The notes beneath the pieces are model-generated. The model searched no databases, had not been told where the DNA came from, and worked only from the letters and a program-made list of their open reading frames with translations. A stretch of DNA of 64,000 nucleotides. Source: DTKD01 sp964494345. Its GTDB lineage: Bacteria > Armatimonadota > UBA5829. The stretch is taken from contig CAZBSI010000008.1 in the NCBI GenBank assembly GCA_964494345.1, forward strand, positions 1-64,000, in the 5' to 3' direction. The position numbers were made by a program, and so were the translations under genes. Position 1 is the first letter of the stretch, and the number at the start of each line of letters is the position of its first letter. Below are positions 49,160-58,254 of the stretch, piece after piece.

Positions 49160-49513
49160 TCATCGAAACCGCAGGGCCATAATCAAAGCAAACACTATCA
49201 TCTGCGCGGCAAATATCGAAGCTCCGCTGAGTACGCGGGAAACGCCGATGGTGCGGATAGAAAGCCGACACGACCGCAGACCGTCGATCAACCCCGACGC
49301 CGCGTCAACTGCCCATTGTGCGTATAAAATCGCAACGATTGCCAGAATACATGCGAGAGGACACAGCCAGGCGGTAGAAAGAGCGAACGCCCATTTTGTA
49401 AAAAGTATTCGCAGCAGCCCGGCTACCACAGGCAGCGCCACAAACAATATCTTCAGCCCCTTATGTTTCAGCAGGCGTTTGGTGTTATGAGCGGACAGAA
49501 TCAGCGTTGTCAT
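49160..49513 (-). CDS. Small membrane protein linked to the ABC gene, unknown function
   Basis: 117 residues, ATG one base after the preceding ATPase TGA (TGAGATG). Three or four hydrophobic segments: ILFVALPVVAGLLRILF, LCPLACILAIVAILYAQ, VLSGASIFAAQMIVFALI. It contains SRLSIRTIG and no extended loop. At 117 residues it is about half the size of an ABC-2 permease, so it may be a half-size permease or a fragment. No frameshift is visible. Confidence 0.7.
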   Translation of the reverse strand: MTTLILSAHNTKRLLKHKGLKILFVALPVVAGLLRILFTKWAFALSTAWLCPLACILAIVAILYAQWAVDAASGLIDGLRSCRLSIRTIGVSRVLSGASIFAAQMIVFALIMALRFR

Positions 49514-49514
49514 C

Positions 49515-50438
49515 TCAGCTTACCTTCTCCTCGCCTGTCCCCGCTGCAACGTGACTCCCGCCCCGCGCCAGCACATCCAGCGCATCCTCCAGCGTCGGCC
49601 TTTTAAGATACACACAGCTCAACTCGTTACCGAACTCCGAGAGCAGCTCCCCGATCACCCTCTCGCCGTGCGCCACCCGAAACGAGAGAAATCCCTCTTC
49701 TTCTCTAATCACCACGGATAAGTGCTCCTGAATGCGGCCGCGTGTGAGGGGGTTCATATCTCCCAACACGATCATATCCTCGCCCGCCAGTCTCCGAAAA
49801 TCCTCAGGTCTGCCTATAAACGCTATTCGGCCACGTGCGATGACAGCAAGCCGACCGCATATCTCCGCCACCTTGCCCGAACCAGTCAGGATCACAAATG
49901 ATCTGCCCATCGCGCGTTTAATGTCGAGGATATAATCCCACACTGTCTCAAAAGTGGCGGGGTCCAGCGAGTCCAGCAGCGAGTCAATAACCAGCACCGG
50001 CGATTCGACCATTAACCCACGCGCGATTTCCATTCTGCACAGCTCGCCTGAGCTTAACATACCGGCCGGAGTCGAGCGGCTTGCCGACAACCCCAGCCGC
50101 TGGAGCATCGCTGGAATCTCTTTGCTGCGACGTTTATAAGGTATCCCACAGACCGAGGCGAACATATCCAGATTCTCATAGACTGTATAATCAGCAGCAT
50201 AAGCAGGCTTGCTTAACGCCACCGCCACCGGTTTCGTGCCATCGGGGTCTCCGATCGTCACACTGCCGGAGGTCGGCTCCTCAAGCCCGGCAAGCACCCG
50301 GGCCAGCATAGTCTTCCCCGATCCCGACTTACCGAGGATTCCTATTATCTCTCCCGCACCTATCTCAAGGCTGACGTCCCACAAAGCCCAGGTGCCGGTA
50401 GCGTGTCTGGATACATTTTCAAGAGTAAGCACAGCCAT
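49515..50438 (-). CDS. Degenerate ABC transporter ATP-binding protein
   Basis: 307 residues from MAVLTLENVS; the TTG at 50474 is an alternative. Walker A GKSGSGKT (36-43) and signature LSSGE (128-132) are intact. The Q-loop Gln is missing (LSKPAYAADYTVYENL has Ser76-Lys77), the catalytic Glu after Walker B is Ser153 (LVIDSLLDSLDP), and the H-loop His is absent (LTGSGK at 184-189). All three hydrolysis-linked positions are therefore changed. Nucleotide binding may persist while hydrolysis is doubtful. Coupled to a small membrane protein gene. Confidence 0.85.
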   Translation of the reverse strand: MAVLTLENVSRHATGTWALWDVSLEIGAGEIIGILGKSGSGKTMLARVLAGLEEPTSGSVTIGDPDGTKPVAVALSKPAYAADYTVYENLDMFASVCGIPYKRRSKEIPAMLQRLGLSASRSTPAGMLSSGELCRMEIARGLMVESPVLVIDSLLDSLDPATFETVWDYILDIKRAMGRSFVILTGSGKVAEICGRLAVIARGRIAFIGRPEDFRRLAGEDMIVLGDMNPLTRGRIQEHLSVVIREEEGFLSFRVAHGERVIGELLSEFGNELSCVYLKRPTLEDALDVLARGGSHVAAGTGEEKVS

Positions 50439-50555
50439 AACACAGAGTATATCGCCCCTCCCGCCGATCGTCAAACCACAAAAGCTAAACTAAGCTGGTC
50501 GTGGCGCGTGTTGTGATTGGTCTTTTCCTGTAGGTTTGGCATTCCTGCCAGGTTT

Positions 50556-50620
50556 GTTATTCCGCGCGAAGCCGCGGAATCTTTCTAACGCATAGAAGAA
50601 GTTGGTTGATCCTGCGACTT
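50556..50620. repeat. Double-hairpin repeat (copy 3, truncated)
   Basis: First stem complete (attccgcgcgaagccgcggaat); the second is cut after gatcctgcgactt. Located between divergent genes. The rest of 50439-50691 shows no feature except the -10 near 50680. Confidence 0.85.
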
Positions 50621-50691
50621 ATATTCCAGTCTTCTACTTCTAAAACACAATAGCTTGCACTTTTTCGCTCAGGATGAGATATAATCAGGCT

Positions 50692-53406
50692 ATGAGGCTG
50701 CTTGTATTGTGTGCTCTAATAATGGTGTGCGCTTGCTGCGCTTCGGCTGATCGTCCAGCTGTGGTGGTTATATCCGCTGCAAACGAGGTCACGGTCAAAA
50801 TCACGGATACTGCGGACTATGATACTGCCGCGGATATCTCGTATGAAATCACCCATTGGCCGGATGGCGCGGCACTGATTGCGGGCACGGTTTCTGCGTC
50901 TGATATTCAGACGGACGCCTGGGGGCTGCACAGCTTTTCCATCGACAACCTCAGCCCAAAGCTATGGTGGCCAAACGATCCGCAGCTTTATGAATTGTCC
51001 GTGGTTTCAGCAAACCGCAACCTTGGCAAGGTTCGATTCGGGTTTAGGACATTCGAGGCCATAGGAGATAAGCTCTATCTCAACGGCCGAGAGACGTTCC
51101 TGCGCGGGGTCCCTATTAATCCACCCGGCAGAGACCTTCCGCAGCAACTTCTCGACGACCGCGACTTCATTCGCGGATACATCAATCTGCTCAAAACAGC
51201 ACACGTCAACATGATTCGCACGGAGCCGGATAGCTGGATCAGAGAATGTGACGAACTCGGAATGATGCTGTTCGCCGGGCATTATGGCGGGGGAGGCAGC
51301 GGCCCCATCGCGCCTGCATTTGAGAAAAAACAGGCTTTCTATAGAGACCTCATACTTCGCCTTGCCAGCCATCCGTCCGTGGTCATCTACGTATTATCAA
51401 ACGAAGTCGACTATAATTCCCGAGAGAGCACCTATAAGCAATACCTGACCCAGGTTTACAACGACCTGCAGTTATTCGACACCACGAGGCCTGTAATAGG
51501 CAATGCGGGATTTGGTCATGGCGTGCCGGGGGAGATATTCGATGTCCACCGTTATGCGGGCTGGTATTACGGTAACATCTGCGATTGGCCGCTTGATGCT
51601 ACCAGTTATATGAAGTTCGCCAAAAAAGCCGACCAGCCCCTCACTGTCACAGAATGTGTAGCCGCATACACTTCAGATGATTGTGACTATGAAACTATGG
51701 GTAAACAGCTCAGTATGATGACCAAATGGGTTGGCACGGCAGAAGATCACCGTACAGCGGCGACGGCGTATCAGTCGGAACTCGTCAAACATATCACGGA
51801 ATCCCTGCGGCGATATCGTACAAGCGAGAGCAACGTGGCGGGGGTATTCCCTTTTACTTATTTCCTGGGCTGGGCGCATGCGGCCAGCGCTGCGGATATT
51901 ATCGTCAAGCCCGCATTTGAGACCCTTAAAACCGCGTTCCAGCCTGTTTTGCTCAGCCCGGAGTGCTGGCACGCGAATCTCTGCTCTGGGGATGACTTGA
52001 AGTTTAGGCTGTGTCTGGCCAACGACGACGATCAGGGCCGAGTCGTGGATTCATCAATCACGGAAATCGAAGTCGTATCGACAGATGGCAAAATAGTGGC
52101 TTCCGGCACCGTCGATTTCCCAGCGGTGCCGTATTACGCCAATAATTGGGCCGATGTCTCCATTCCCCTATCGGCGGATTTACAACGTGGTGTTTACGAC
52201 GTCAAGTGCAGGCTTCGGGATAAATCCAGGCAGACGTTGTCGACCAACGATTTCCAGATATTCGTGACGCCCAGGTCATGGATTGCCGCAAAACAGCCGG
52301 CCGTACAGGTCACTTTATTCGACCCAGCCGGCGAGACCGCTGCCGCGCTTGATTATATAGGGATAAAATACTCCACTATATCCAGTCTTAAAACCCTGCC
52401 GAAAACCGGCCTTCTGGTAATCGGGGAGGAGGCTCTGGCTCCTGGCGTCTACCCGGATAAAAAGGCAGTGCCTGCGTTTCTGGACAGGGGAGGCAAAATA
52501 CTCTGTCTGCGACAAGATCGAGAGAAATGGGAGACAAATTGGCTGCCGGCGAATTTATCCACCAAACAACGGCCGCCGTATCGCCAGTTGACCTATATCC
52601 AGCCGCGGGATAACGATGTTCTATTTGAAGGAATCACCGAGCGAGACCTGCGTTGGTGGAACGACCTTGGCCGGATGGAAGATGGAACTCCGGATATAGG
52701 CCCGGTTCTTACCGCGCTGCGGCCGGAGACGGTCAGCGACCTGAAATGGACCAGAATATGGGCGTCCTGCGACCCGCTTCTCAGCGCCGGCGCCATAGTC
52801 GAGGTTCTCCACGGAGATGGCAGCGTCGTGCTTAGTCAATTCCGAATAGCTCCTCGCATCGACTCCGACCCGTGTGCTGCGAAGCTGCTGGGAAACCTGG
52901 TTACCTATTCCTCCGGCAAGAGCGTCGGACTTTTGGATCTTACCAAGCCGATCGACTGGGACCTTCGCGCATTTCGCACCGGTGCGTTCGTCTCGTCTTT
53001 GCAGGGCCTTCTGCCGCACTCCAAAACATATAATCATAGAGGCACAAGCAAGGGCAGGCTTGGCGACGATCACAGAATCGATGGATTCACCCTGCTGGGT
53101 GATTATGATTTTTCCAGCAATGGATGGCTGGTTCCTATTCCAGACCCCGAACCTGAGGGCTGGGGATTTATTTATGGAACGCTGAGCCGCAAGGCGAGCA
53201 GGTTTGTGGTATCCCTCACCAACACAAGCGAAAAAGACGCTAAAATCGCCCTCAAGCTAGATGGCAAGTTGGTTGGCTCAACTGTCAGTGTCCCTGCCGG
53301 GGCTGCTAAAAATGTCGAATGGAAAATAAATCGCACCCCCGGCCCTGTCACGGTTACGTTGAGAGGTGACCAAAGGCTTGTGATTACGCGGAGCTGGTTC
53401 GATTAG
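50692..53406 (+). CDS. Secreted GH2-type glycoside hydrolase
   Basis: 904 residues from MRLLVLCALIMV; an ATG six codons earlier (50674) is possible. TATAAT at 50680-50685 is only seven bases from this ATG, so the mRNA may be nearly leaderless. Signal peptide ends ACCASA. The family GH2 layout is visible: beta-sandwich domain (PKLWWPNDPQLYEL), barrel with FGFRTFEAIGDKLYLNGRETFLRGVPINPP, acid/base Glu in VLSNEVDYNS, nucleophile Glu in LTVTECVAAY. C-terminal extra domains (VTLFDPAGETAAALDYIG, GWGFIYGTLSRK) are of unknown role. Substrate not inferable. Confidence 0.88.
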   Translation: MRLLVLCALIMVCACCASADRPAVVVISAANEVTVKITDTADYDTAADISYEITHWPDGAALIAGTVSASDIQTDAWGLHSFSIDNLSPKLWWPNDPQLYELSVVSANRNLGKVRFGFRTFEAIGDKLYLNGRETFLRGVPINPPGRDLPQQLLDDRDFIRGYINLLKTAHVNMIRTEPDSWIRECDELGMMLFAGHYGGGGSGPIAPAFEKKQAFYRDLILRLASHPSVVIYVLSNEVDYNSRESTYKQYLTQVYNDLQLFDTTRPVIGNAGFGHGVPGEIFDVHRYAGWYYGNICDWPLDATSYMKFAKKADQPLTVTECVAAYTSDDCDYETMGKQLSMMTKWVGTAEDHRTAATAYQSELVKHITESLRRYRTSESNVAGVFPFTYFLGWAHAASAADIIVKPAFETLKTAFQPVLLSPECWHANLCSGDDLKFRLCLANDDDQGRVVDSSITEIEVVSTDGKIVASGTVDFPAVPYYANNWADVSIPLSADLQRGVYDVKCRLRDKSRQTLSTNDFQIFVTPRSWIAAKQPAVQVTLFDPAGETAAALDYIGIKYSTISSLKTLPKTGLLVIGEEALAPGVYPDKKAVPAFLDRGGKILCLRQDREKWETNWLPANLSTKQRPPYRQLTYIQPRDNDVLFEGITERDLRWWNDLGRMEDGTPDIGPVLTALRPETVSDLKWTRIWASCDPLLSAGAIVEVLHGDGSVVLSQFRIAPRIDSDPCAAKLLGNLVTYSSGKSVGLLDLTKPIDWDLRAFRTGAFVSSLQGLLPHSKTYNHRGTSKGRLGDDHRIDGFTLLGDYDFSSNGWLVPIPDPEPEGWGFIYGTLSRKASRFVVSLTNTSEKDAKIALKLDGKLVGSTVSVPAGAAKNVEWKINRTPGPVTVTLRGDQRLVITRSWFD

Positions 53407-53436
53407 CCCGATTGGTCGCGAGCAGCCGGAAATGAC

Positions 53437-54516
53437 ATGATAATAAGGATCCTCATCATAATTCTGTTTCTCGTGCCATATTGCGCGATACCGTCAGTTG
53501 CGGCGCCTGTTGAACAATCCGCCACAACACCAACAACCGATGACCTCGGCTGTATACATCTTGATGCGAAGCCGTATTTAGGGCGGACAATAGAGGAAAT
53601 TACAGCCCGTTGGCAGCAAACAAAGCCGGCGGCTGGTGATAATCCATACGCAGCCGAGCCTTCCTGGCAGGCTCCTTATGCTGCGGGCGCTCTTACACCG
53701 CAGTATCAAATTGACGCAATCAATCAGGTGAACTTTATGCGCTACCTGGCGGGCTTGCCGGACGATGTAAGCATTAACTCCGACTGGCTTGAGGAAGTCC
53801 AGCACGGCGCGGTGCTGCTCAAAAAACTGAATTGCCTCACACATAACCCGGCTAGGCCTGCGGATATGCAGGACGAGTTCTTCAAGAAAGGACTTCGGTC
53901 GTGTTCGTCGAATAATATCACTTTCGGCTACTCCAAAATCGGCAGCAAAACCTTTTTTCAAAGCGCCGCTGATTCGGTGACGGCGTATATGCACGACCTT
54001 GATACAAGCGAAAAGGCTGTCGGGCACCGTCGGTGGATTCTAAATCCCCCCATGAAACAAACAGCGTTCGGGTGGTGTGAGTCGTTTTCGACTATGTATG
54101 CATTCGACACAAGCCGCAAGCCGAGCTTTGAATACGCATCCGTATCCTGGCCTCCGCCGGGTCAATTTCCTCTGCAGCTTTGTCCGAATCGGCTGCCGTG
54201 GTCGGTGAGCTTGAACCACAAGCTCTTCGATTATACCGGCCAGGAAACCGTGACTATGGTTCGTCAAAAAGACAATAAGACCTGGGTCTTCAGCGCCTCA
54301 TCAGCGCCGCCGGATGGCCTGTTTATGGTCGATCGCAAGGGTTATGGCATACCTTATTGCATTATTTTCCGCCCGGAAAACTCGCTTGTTTATGCTCCAG
54401 GCGACACGTTCAAGATCACCATCGACGGCCTTAAAAGGGCCGGGAAACCTGCGAGCATTTCCTATATGACGACTCTGTTCGACATGCCTGAAATGCAGCC
54501 GCCCAAAAAGACTTAG
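53437..54516 (+). CDS. Secreted CAP-domain protein
   Basis: 359 residues with signal peptide IILFLVPYCAIPSVAA. CAP/SCP-like fold with QIDAINQVNFMRYLAGLPDD, WLEEVQHGAVLLKKLNCLTH and EKAVGHRRWILNPPM; the His residues of the CAP cavity (His in QHGA, GHRR) are kept. Cys-rich spots may form disulfides. Function of bacterial CAP proteins varies, and none can be assigned. Follows the GH2 gene by 30 bases and overlaps the convergent GSDH gene by 4 bases. Confidence 0.85.
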   Translation: MIIRILIIILFLVPYCAIPSVAAPVEQSATTPTTDDLGCIHLDAKPYLGRTIEEITARWQQTKPAAGDNPYAAEPSWQAPYAAGALTPQYQIDAINQVNFMRYLAGLPDDVSINSDWLEEVQHGAVLLKKLNCLTHNPARPADMQDEFFKKGLRSCSSNNITFGYSKIGSKTFFQSAADSVTAYMHDLDTSEKAVGHRRWILNPPMKQTAFGWCESFSTMYAFDTSRKPSFEYASVSWPPPGQFPLQLCPNRLPWSVSLNHKLFDYTGQETVTMVRQKDNKTWVFSASSAPPDGLFMVDRKGYGIPYCIIFRPENSLVYAPGDTFKITIDGLKRAGKPASISYMTTLFDMPEMQPPKKT

Positions 54517-55745
54517 GGGCTGATTTTCAATATTTTATCGTCCCCTTTGTGCACGCTTCCGCGGCGGTCCTGGTCGCTGGTGGTTATATACAACGCGCCA
54601 TCCGGCCCCTGCACTACTGCGCGCAGTCGGCCGTATTTTCCTTTATGTGTTCCGGTCTCGAACCATCTCTGGATTTTGATTATCTTTTTTGGCCCGGACA
54701 ATACTATCCGCTGCAGATGCTCTCCGGCAAGCGAGGCGAAGAAGAAATTGCCATTGAGTTTGGGCATCAGGCTGCCCGTATAGAATGTGCACAACCCCGG
54801 CGGCACCGACGAGCCAGGATAAAACAGTACTGGCGGCGTTACTCCGCGAACATCCGTAACTCCCAACGATCGCGGCCAGCCGCAATTGTCGCCCTTCGCT
54901 ACGATGAAGACCGAGTCCATTGCATGCAAGCCAAACTCCCCGGTAGGGCCGTGCATGGTCGCCCAAAGGTCGTTGTTTTCCGGGTTCCAGGCAAGACCCT
55001 GCACGTTTCGCAATCCATAGGCGTAAACCATTGAGTTACCGAATGGGTTATCAGGCGGTATGTTACCCTCCGGCGTCATTCGCAGTATTTTCCCGTTAAG
55101 TGAAGACTTATCCTGAGCAGATTCGGGCACTCGCGCATCACCTGTGCCCACATACAGCATCCCATCCGGCCCAAAGCGCAGCGCCCCTCCGTTGTGAAAC
55201 AGCGCACCATTGATCCCTTCCACAACCACTACTTCATCTTTTAGCCCGTCCCCCGTATCAGTGAAGCGACTGACTCGATTGAATGTCCTGTTGTCATTCT
55301 TATATGTGTACATTAGATAGACCCATCGCGGGTCGGGATACATCGGATGAAGCGCTATCCCCAACAGCCCGCCCTCCCCTTCTGCCGAGACCGGAATTAT
55401 AGCGTAGGGTTTAGCCCGCAGCTTGCCGCCTTCCAATATACGCACTCTGCCCGGCCGCTCTGTGACGTATGCCCGATCCTTAGACACAAAAGCAATGTCC
55501 CACGGCACGATCAGCCCCGTGGCGATTGCCTCTACGCGATAAGCTGGGTCAGTTATCACCTCAGTGGCTGGCATCGGCGGTTTTTTGCCCACCAACGGTT
55601 TGCCTGGCGGAGGCAAGGGTACGCCGGCCTTCTCCGTCCTGACGGGTGGTTTCGTCTTCTCCGGCTGAGAAGAAGCGTTTTGACCGGAGCATCCTATCAC
55701 AGTGAATACAAACACTATTAAAATAAACAATCGCAGTTCTCGCAT
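54513..55745 (-). CDS. PQQ-type soluble aldose (glucose) dehydrogenase, lipoprotein
   Basis: 410 residues. Oxidises aldoses with PQQ in the periplasm. N-terminal lipobox VIGCSGQ, then a Pro/Lys-rich linker, then the GSDH propeller: VPWDIAFVSKDRAYVTERPGRVRI, GLLGIALHPMYP, ALFHNGGALRFGPDGMLYVGTGDA (His-Asn-Gly of the active site), YAYGLRNVQGLAWNPE, and GALYITTSD near the end. No PQQ synthesis genes are in the window. The family also contains members with other substrates. Confidence 0.9.
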   Translation of the reverse strand: MRELRLFILIVFVFTVIGCSGQNASSQPEKTKPPVRTEKAGVPLPPPGKPLVGKKPPMPATEVITDPAYRVEAIATGLIVPWDIAFVSKDRAYVTERPGRVRILEGGKLRAKPYAIIPVSAEGEGGLLGIALHPMYPDPRWVYLMYTYKNDNRTFNRVSRFTDTGDGLKDEVVVVEGINGALFHNGGALRFGPDGMLYVGTGDARVPESAQDKSSLNGKILRMTPEGNIPPDNPFGNSMVYAYGLRNVQGLAWNPENNDLWATMHGPTGEFGLHAMDSVFIVAKGDNCGWPRSLGVTDVRGVTPPVLFYPGSSVPPGLCTFYTGSLMPKLNGNFFFASLAGEHLQRIVLSGPKKIIKIQRWFETGTHKGKYGRLRAVVQGPDGALYITTSDQDRRGSVHKGDDKILKISP

Positions 55746-55838
55746 ATTTCACCTCGACCTGGCATAAAATTATTGTCTTTATACCCATCAAGCTTTCAGC
55801 GTTCTAATGTGGAATCATTTTATTAAGAAGGAGCGCGA

Positions 55839-57125
55839 ATGGTCGATACCAACCCAGAGAACAAGAAGCAAATGAGCGAATCATATTCCGAAGTATGTCC
55901 GGCCTTTTTGTTAGCTGCCGTGCCATATCTGATAGATATTATCCCAAGCGGTTGCATCTATCACGGCTGGCGGATAGCATTGGTGGCTGAACACGTTACA
56001 CACGCCATCTGTGCGGACGAAGCGGCTGAGGTTTTTTATGCCGGTCTTCTGCAGGAAGTCGGCACTGTGGGGGCATCGAAACACATAACGGCGTACGCAA
56101 CTCTTCAAGAGCAAATGGAGGATCACGTAATCCTGACACATCCCCGGCGTGGCGCTGCTTTGTTGGATTGGCTGCCTGGTATGGAAGCGTCGGCGCGGCT
56201 CGTACGCTATCACCACGAGTGGTGGGATGGCAGCGGATATCAGGACGGCCGCGGCGGCATGGACATACCTCTAGCCAGCCAGTTGCTGCAATTGGTCGAA
56301 ACGATGGATACTGTGGGGTGCTTTACTTCCTGGCCGGCGATGTCCGCCGGGCTTCATAGACTCGCCCGGTTTACTAACTATGCCTGGAGCAAGGATACGT
56401 GGGTCAACACGATCCAATCACTGGAAGACAGCGATTTCTACTCCCAGATTATGAATCCCGACTCGCTCAGGGATATGATCGCCGATCGCTTAAATAAGCA
56501 TCCTTTACCTTCCGAATTGGATAATGAAATCGGAGTTGAGCGTACATTCCACATATTCGCCGCGTTGGTCGATGCCAAAGACCCGACCACCGCCGGCCAC
56601 TCGCATCGTACAGCACTCTATGCCAAAACGCTTGCCGAGCACATGGGTCTGCCAGCCAATGAGGTTCGTCGCGCGCATCGAGCAGGTCTGGTTCACGACT
56701 GCGGCAGGCTGGGTGTGCCTACCTCATTGCTCAAGCGGCAGGGTAAATTAAGCGATGATGAGATGGAAATCGTTCGTCAGCACGCACAAATGACCAAACG
56801 GGCGCTGAGTTGTATGGCCGAGTGTCCTGAAATGGCCGAAATAGGAGAGGTCGCTGGCTGCGATCACGAACGATACGACGGCACGGGTTATCCCGATCGA
56901 TTAGTAGGGGACAACATCCCATTGATTTCCCGAATATTGAGTGTTGCCGACTCGTTTGACGCTATGACTGCGCCCACGAGCTACAAAAACCGACTCTCTC
57001 CCAGGTTCGCGGTTATACGCATCCAGCAGGCATCAGGCACCCAGTTCGACCCGTTAATCGTCGAGGCTATGACAAGCGCGGTCGAAACCAGAGTGCTGCA
57101 AGTCAGCCAATCCGCCGCTGCCTAA
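55839..57125 (+). CDS. Tandem HD-GYP domain protein
   Basis: 428 residues, SD aaggag. The first domain (~20-160) keeps the outer His42, His101 and HHEWWDGSGY (125-134) but has LLQEVG where HD is expected (Gln72, Glu73). The second (~235-420) has HSHRTALYAKTLAEHMG, the HD pair at 286-287 (LVHDCGRLG) and GYP at 350-352, but DHE at 342-344 instead of HHE. HD-GYP enzymes hydrolyse cyclic-di-GMP. The two halves are altered at different positions, so activity and a joint site are open. Confidence 0.88.
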   Translation: MVDTNPENKKQMSESYSEVCPAFLLAAVPYLIDIIPSGCIYHGWRIALVAEHVTHAICADEAAEVFYAGLLQEVGTVGASKHITAYATLQEQMEDHVILTHPRRGAALLDWLPGMEASARLVRYHHEWWDGSGYQDGRGGMDIPLASQLLQLVETMDTVGCFTSWPAMSAGLHRLARFTNYAWSKDTWVNTIQSLEDSDFYSQIMNPDSLRDMIADRLNKHPLPSELDNEIGVERTFHIFAALVDAKDPTTAGHSHRTALYAKTLAEHMGLPANEVRRAHRAGLVHDCGRLGVPTSLLKRQGKLSDDEMEIVRQHAQMTKRALSCMAECPEMAEIGEVAGCDHERYDGTGYPDRLVGDNIPLISRILSVADSFDAMTAPTSYKNRLSPRFAVIRIQQASGTQFDPLIVEAMTSAVETRVLQVSQSAAA

Positions 57126-57164
57126 GACTTTCTTACAAATCCAACTCCCAAATCTTGCCGTTTC

Positions 57165-57300
57165 GAACTCCCCCCAAACCTTGTCATTTCGAACGAAGTG
57201 AGAAATCTGCTTTTTCCGGGTTCGTTATCCGAGGTTCGAAGTCCTGATCAAAGGCTCTCCATATTACCGGCTTTCGCTTCTTTCGCGCTTTCGCGTTTAT
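57165..57300. repeat. Inverted modular repeat abutting the PHP gene stop
   Basis: Reverse-oriented copy: gtcatttcgaacgaagtgag, then aatctgctttttccgggttc, gttatccgaggttcgaagtc, ctctccatattaccggctttcg, ending cgctttcgcgtttatccc. On the minus strand the TAA stop of the PHP gene (57297-57299) is the first base triplet of the repeat head TAAACGCGAAAG. Nothing else lies in 57126-57296. Confidence 0.92.
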
Positions 57301-58085
57301 CCCTTCCTGATCAATTCTCGATTTTTGAAAACAGCCTGCTGAGTGTAACCCAGTGACTTCAGTTGCCGGATTCCGATATCGAAGTAACGAGTCAAATTGG
57401 CTGGGCTATGAGCATCTGCCGTGACCAGCATCGGAATATCTCGCGCATAACATTGGGTCAGAATATCCATAGCGGGATAGGCCTCTCCGGCATATCGAAT
57501 GCCCGAAGTATTCAACTCCACCGCCATTTTCGCAGCCGCTACGGCATCCAATGCCTCAGCAATATCCTCAGATATGTCCACAGTCGCCCGGTGTCCGAAC
57601 TTTTTATAAAGATCCGTATGCCCGACGATATCGAACAACCCGCTGCGTGCCATATCCGCCGTTAAATGCCAATATTTACGGATAATCTCGTTGCGTGCGT
57701 CCTGTGACAGGTTATCCCAGTGACTCGCCGACTCATCGACCGGGAAATCCCCCACAAAATGAATCGATCCTATCACGTAGTCAAACGGATATTTTGCGAG
57801 AGTCACGCCGAGTTTTTCCGCACTCTCCGGGATATAATCCGCCTCCAGTCCAAATCGAATCTTAAGGCTCTGCCCAGCCATCTCCTGCGCTGCTCGCAAC
57901 GCGTCCATATACTCCGGCAGCCCATCGACAGGCATGCTCCACTCTATGATGCGGCCAGGGTGCAGAATATAGTGATCAGAAATGCCGAGTTCGTCGAGCC
58001 CAACAGCGATTCCCTCCCGGACGTGGTCTTCAACTGAGCAATCGCCGTCAGAAAATCGGGTGTGGCAATGATATGAGGTAAGCAT
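57297..58085 (-). CDS. PHP-family histidinol phosphatase
   Basis: 262 residues. Metal-dependent phosphoesterase of the PHP superfamily; the set YHCHTRFSDGD, ISDHYILH, GLEADYI, IGSIHFVGD, GHTDLYKKFGH, EVLNTSG-type AVELNTSGIRY and TADAHSPANL gives the metal ligands of HisK (histidinol phosphatase) relatives. Activity on histidinol phosphate is likely but a general phosphatase is possible; no other his genes are nearby. No clear SD before the ATG. Its stop codon lies in the modular repeat. Confidence 0.85.
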   Translation of the reverse strand: MLTSYHCHTRFSDGDCSVEDHVREGIAVGLDELGISDHYILHPGRIIEWSMPVDGLPEYMDALRAAQEMAGQSLKIRFGLEADYIPESAEKLGVTLAKYPFDYVIGSIHFVGDFPVDESASHWDNLSQDARNEIIRKYWHLTADMARSGLFDIVGHTDLYKKFGHRATVDISEDIAEALDAVAAAKMAVELNTSGIRYAGEAYPAMDILTQCYARDIPMLVTADAHSPANLTRYFDIGIRQLKSLGYTQQAVFKNRELIRKG

Positions 58086-58127
58086 GTAGATATGGTAGCA
58101 CTCAGGCTGAGGTTAATACAACATGGC

Positions 58128-58201
58128 GCGCCTGGAGGGACTCGAACCCCCGACCCTCTGATCCGAAGTCAGATGCTCTAATCCACTGAGCTACAGGCGC
58201 G
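58128..58201 (-). tRNA. tRNA-Arg (TCG anticodon)
   Basis: Acceptor GCGCCTG (58195-58201 read in reverse) pairs with CAGGCGC (58129-58135); D-arm GCTC...GAGC, anticodon loop CTTCGGA with TCG, TPsiC arm ending GGTTCGAGTCC. Genomic CCA follows (58125-58127). Reads CGN codons. Confidence 0.95.
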
Positions 58202-58214
58202 CGGTGCAGTAGTA

Positions 58215-58243
58215 GTATATCACTGCCGCCGTTTTCGGTCAAT
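58215..58243 (-). promoter_or_regulatory. Promoter of the tRNA-Arg(TCG) gene
   Basis: Minus strand TTGACC (58238-58243), 17 bases, TATACT (58215-58220), 14 bases before the tRNA 5' end. Confidence 0.78.
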
Positions 58244-58254
58244 GAAAAACATGT

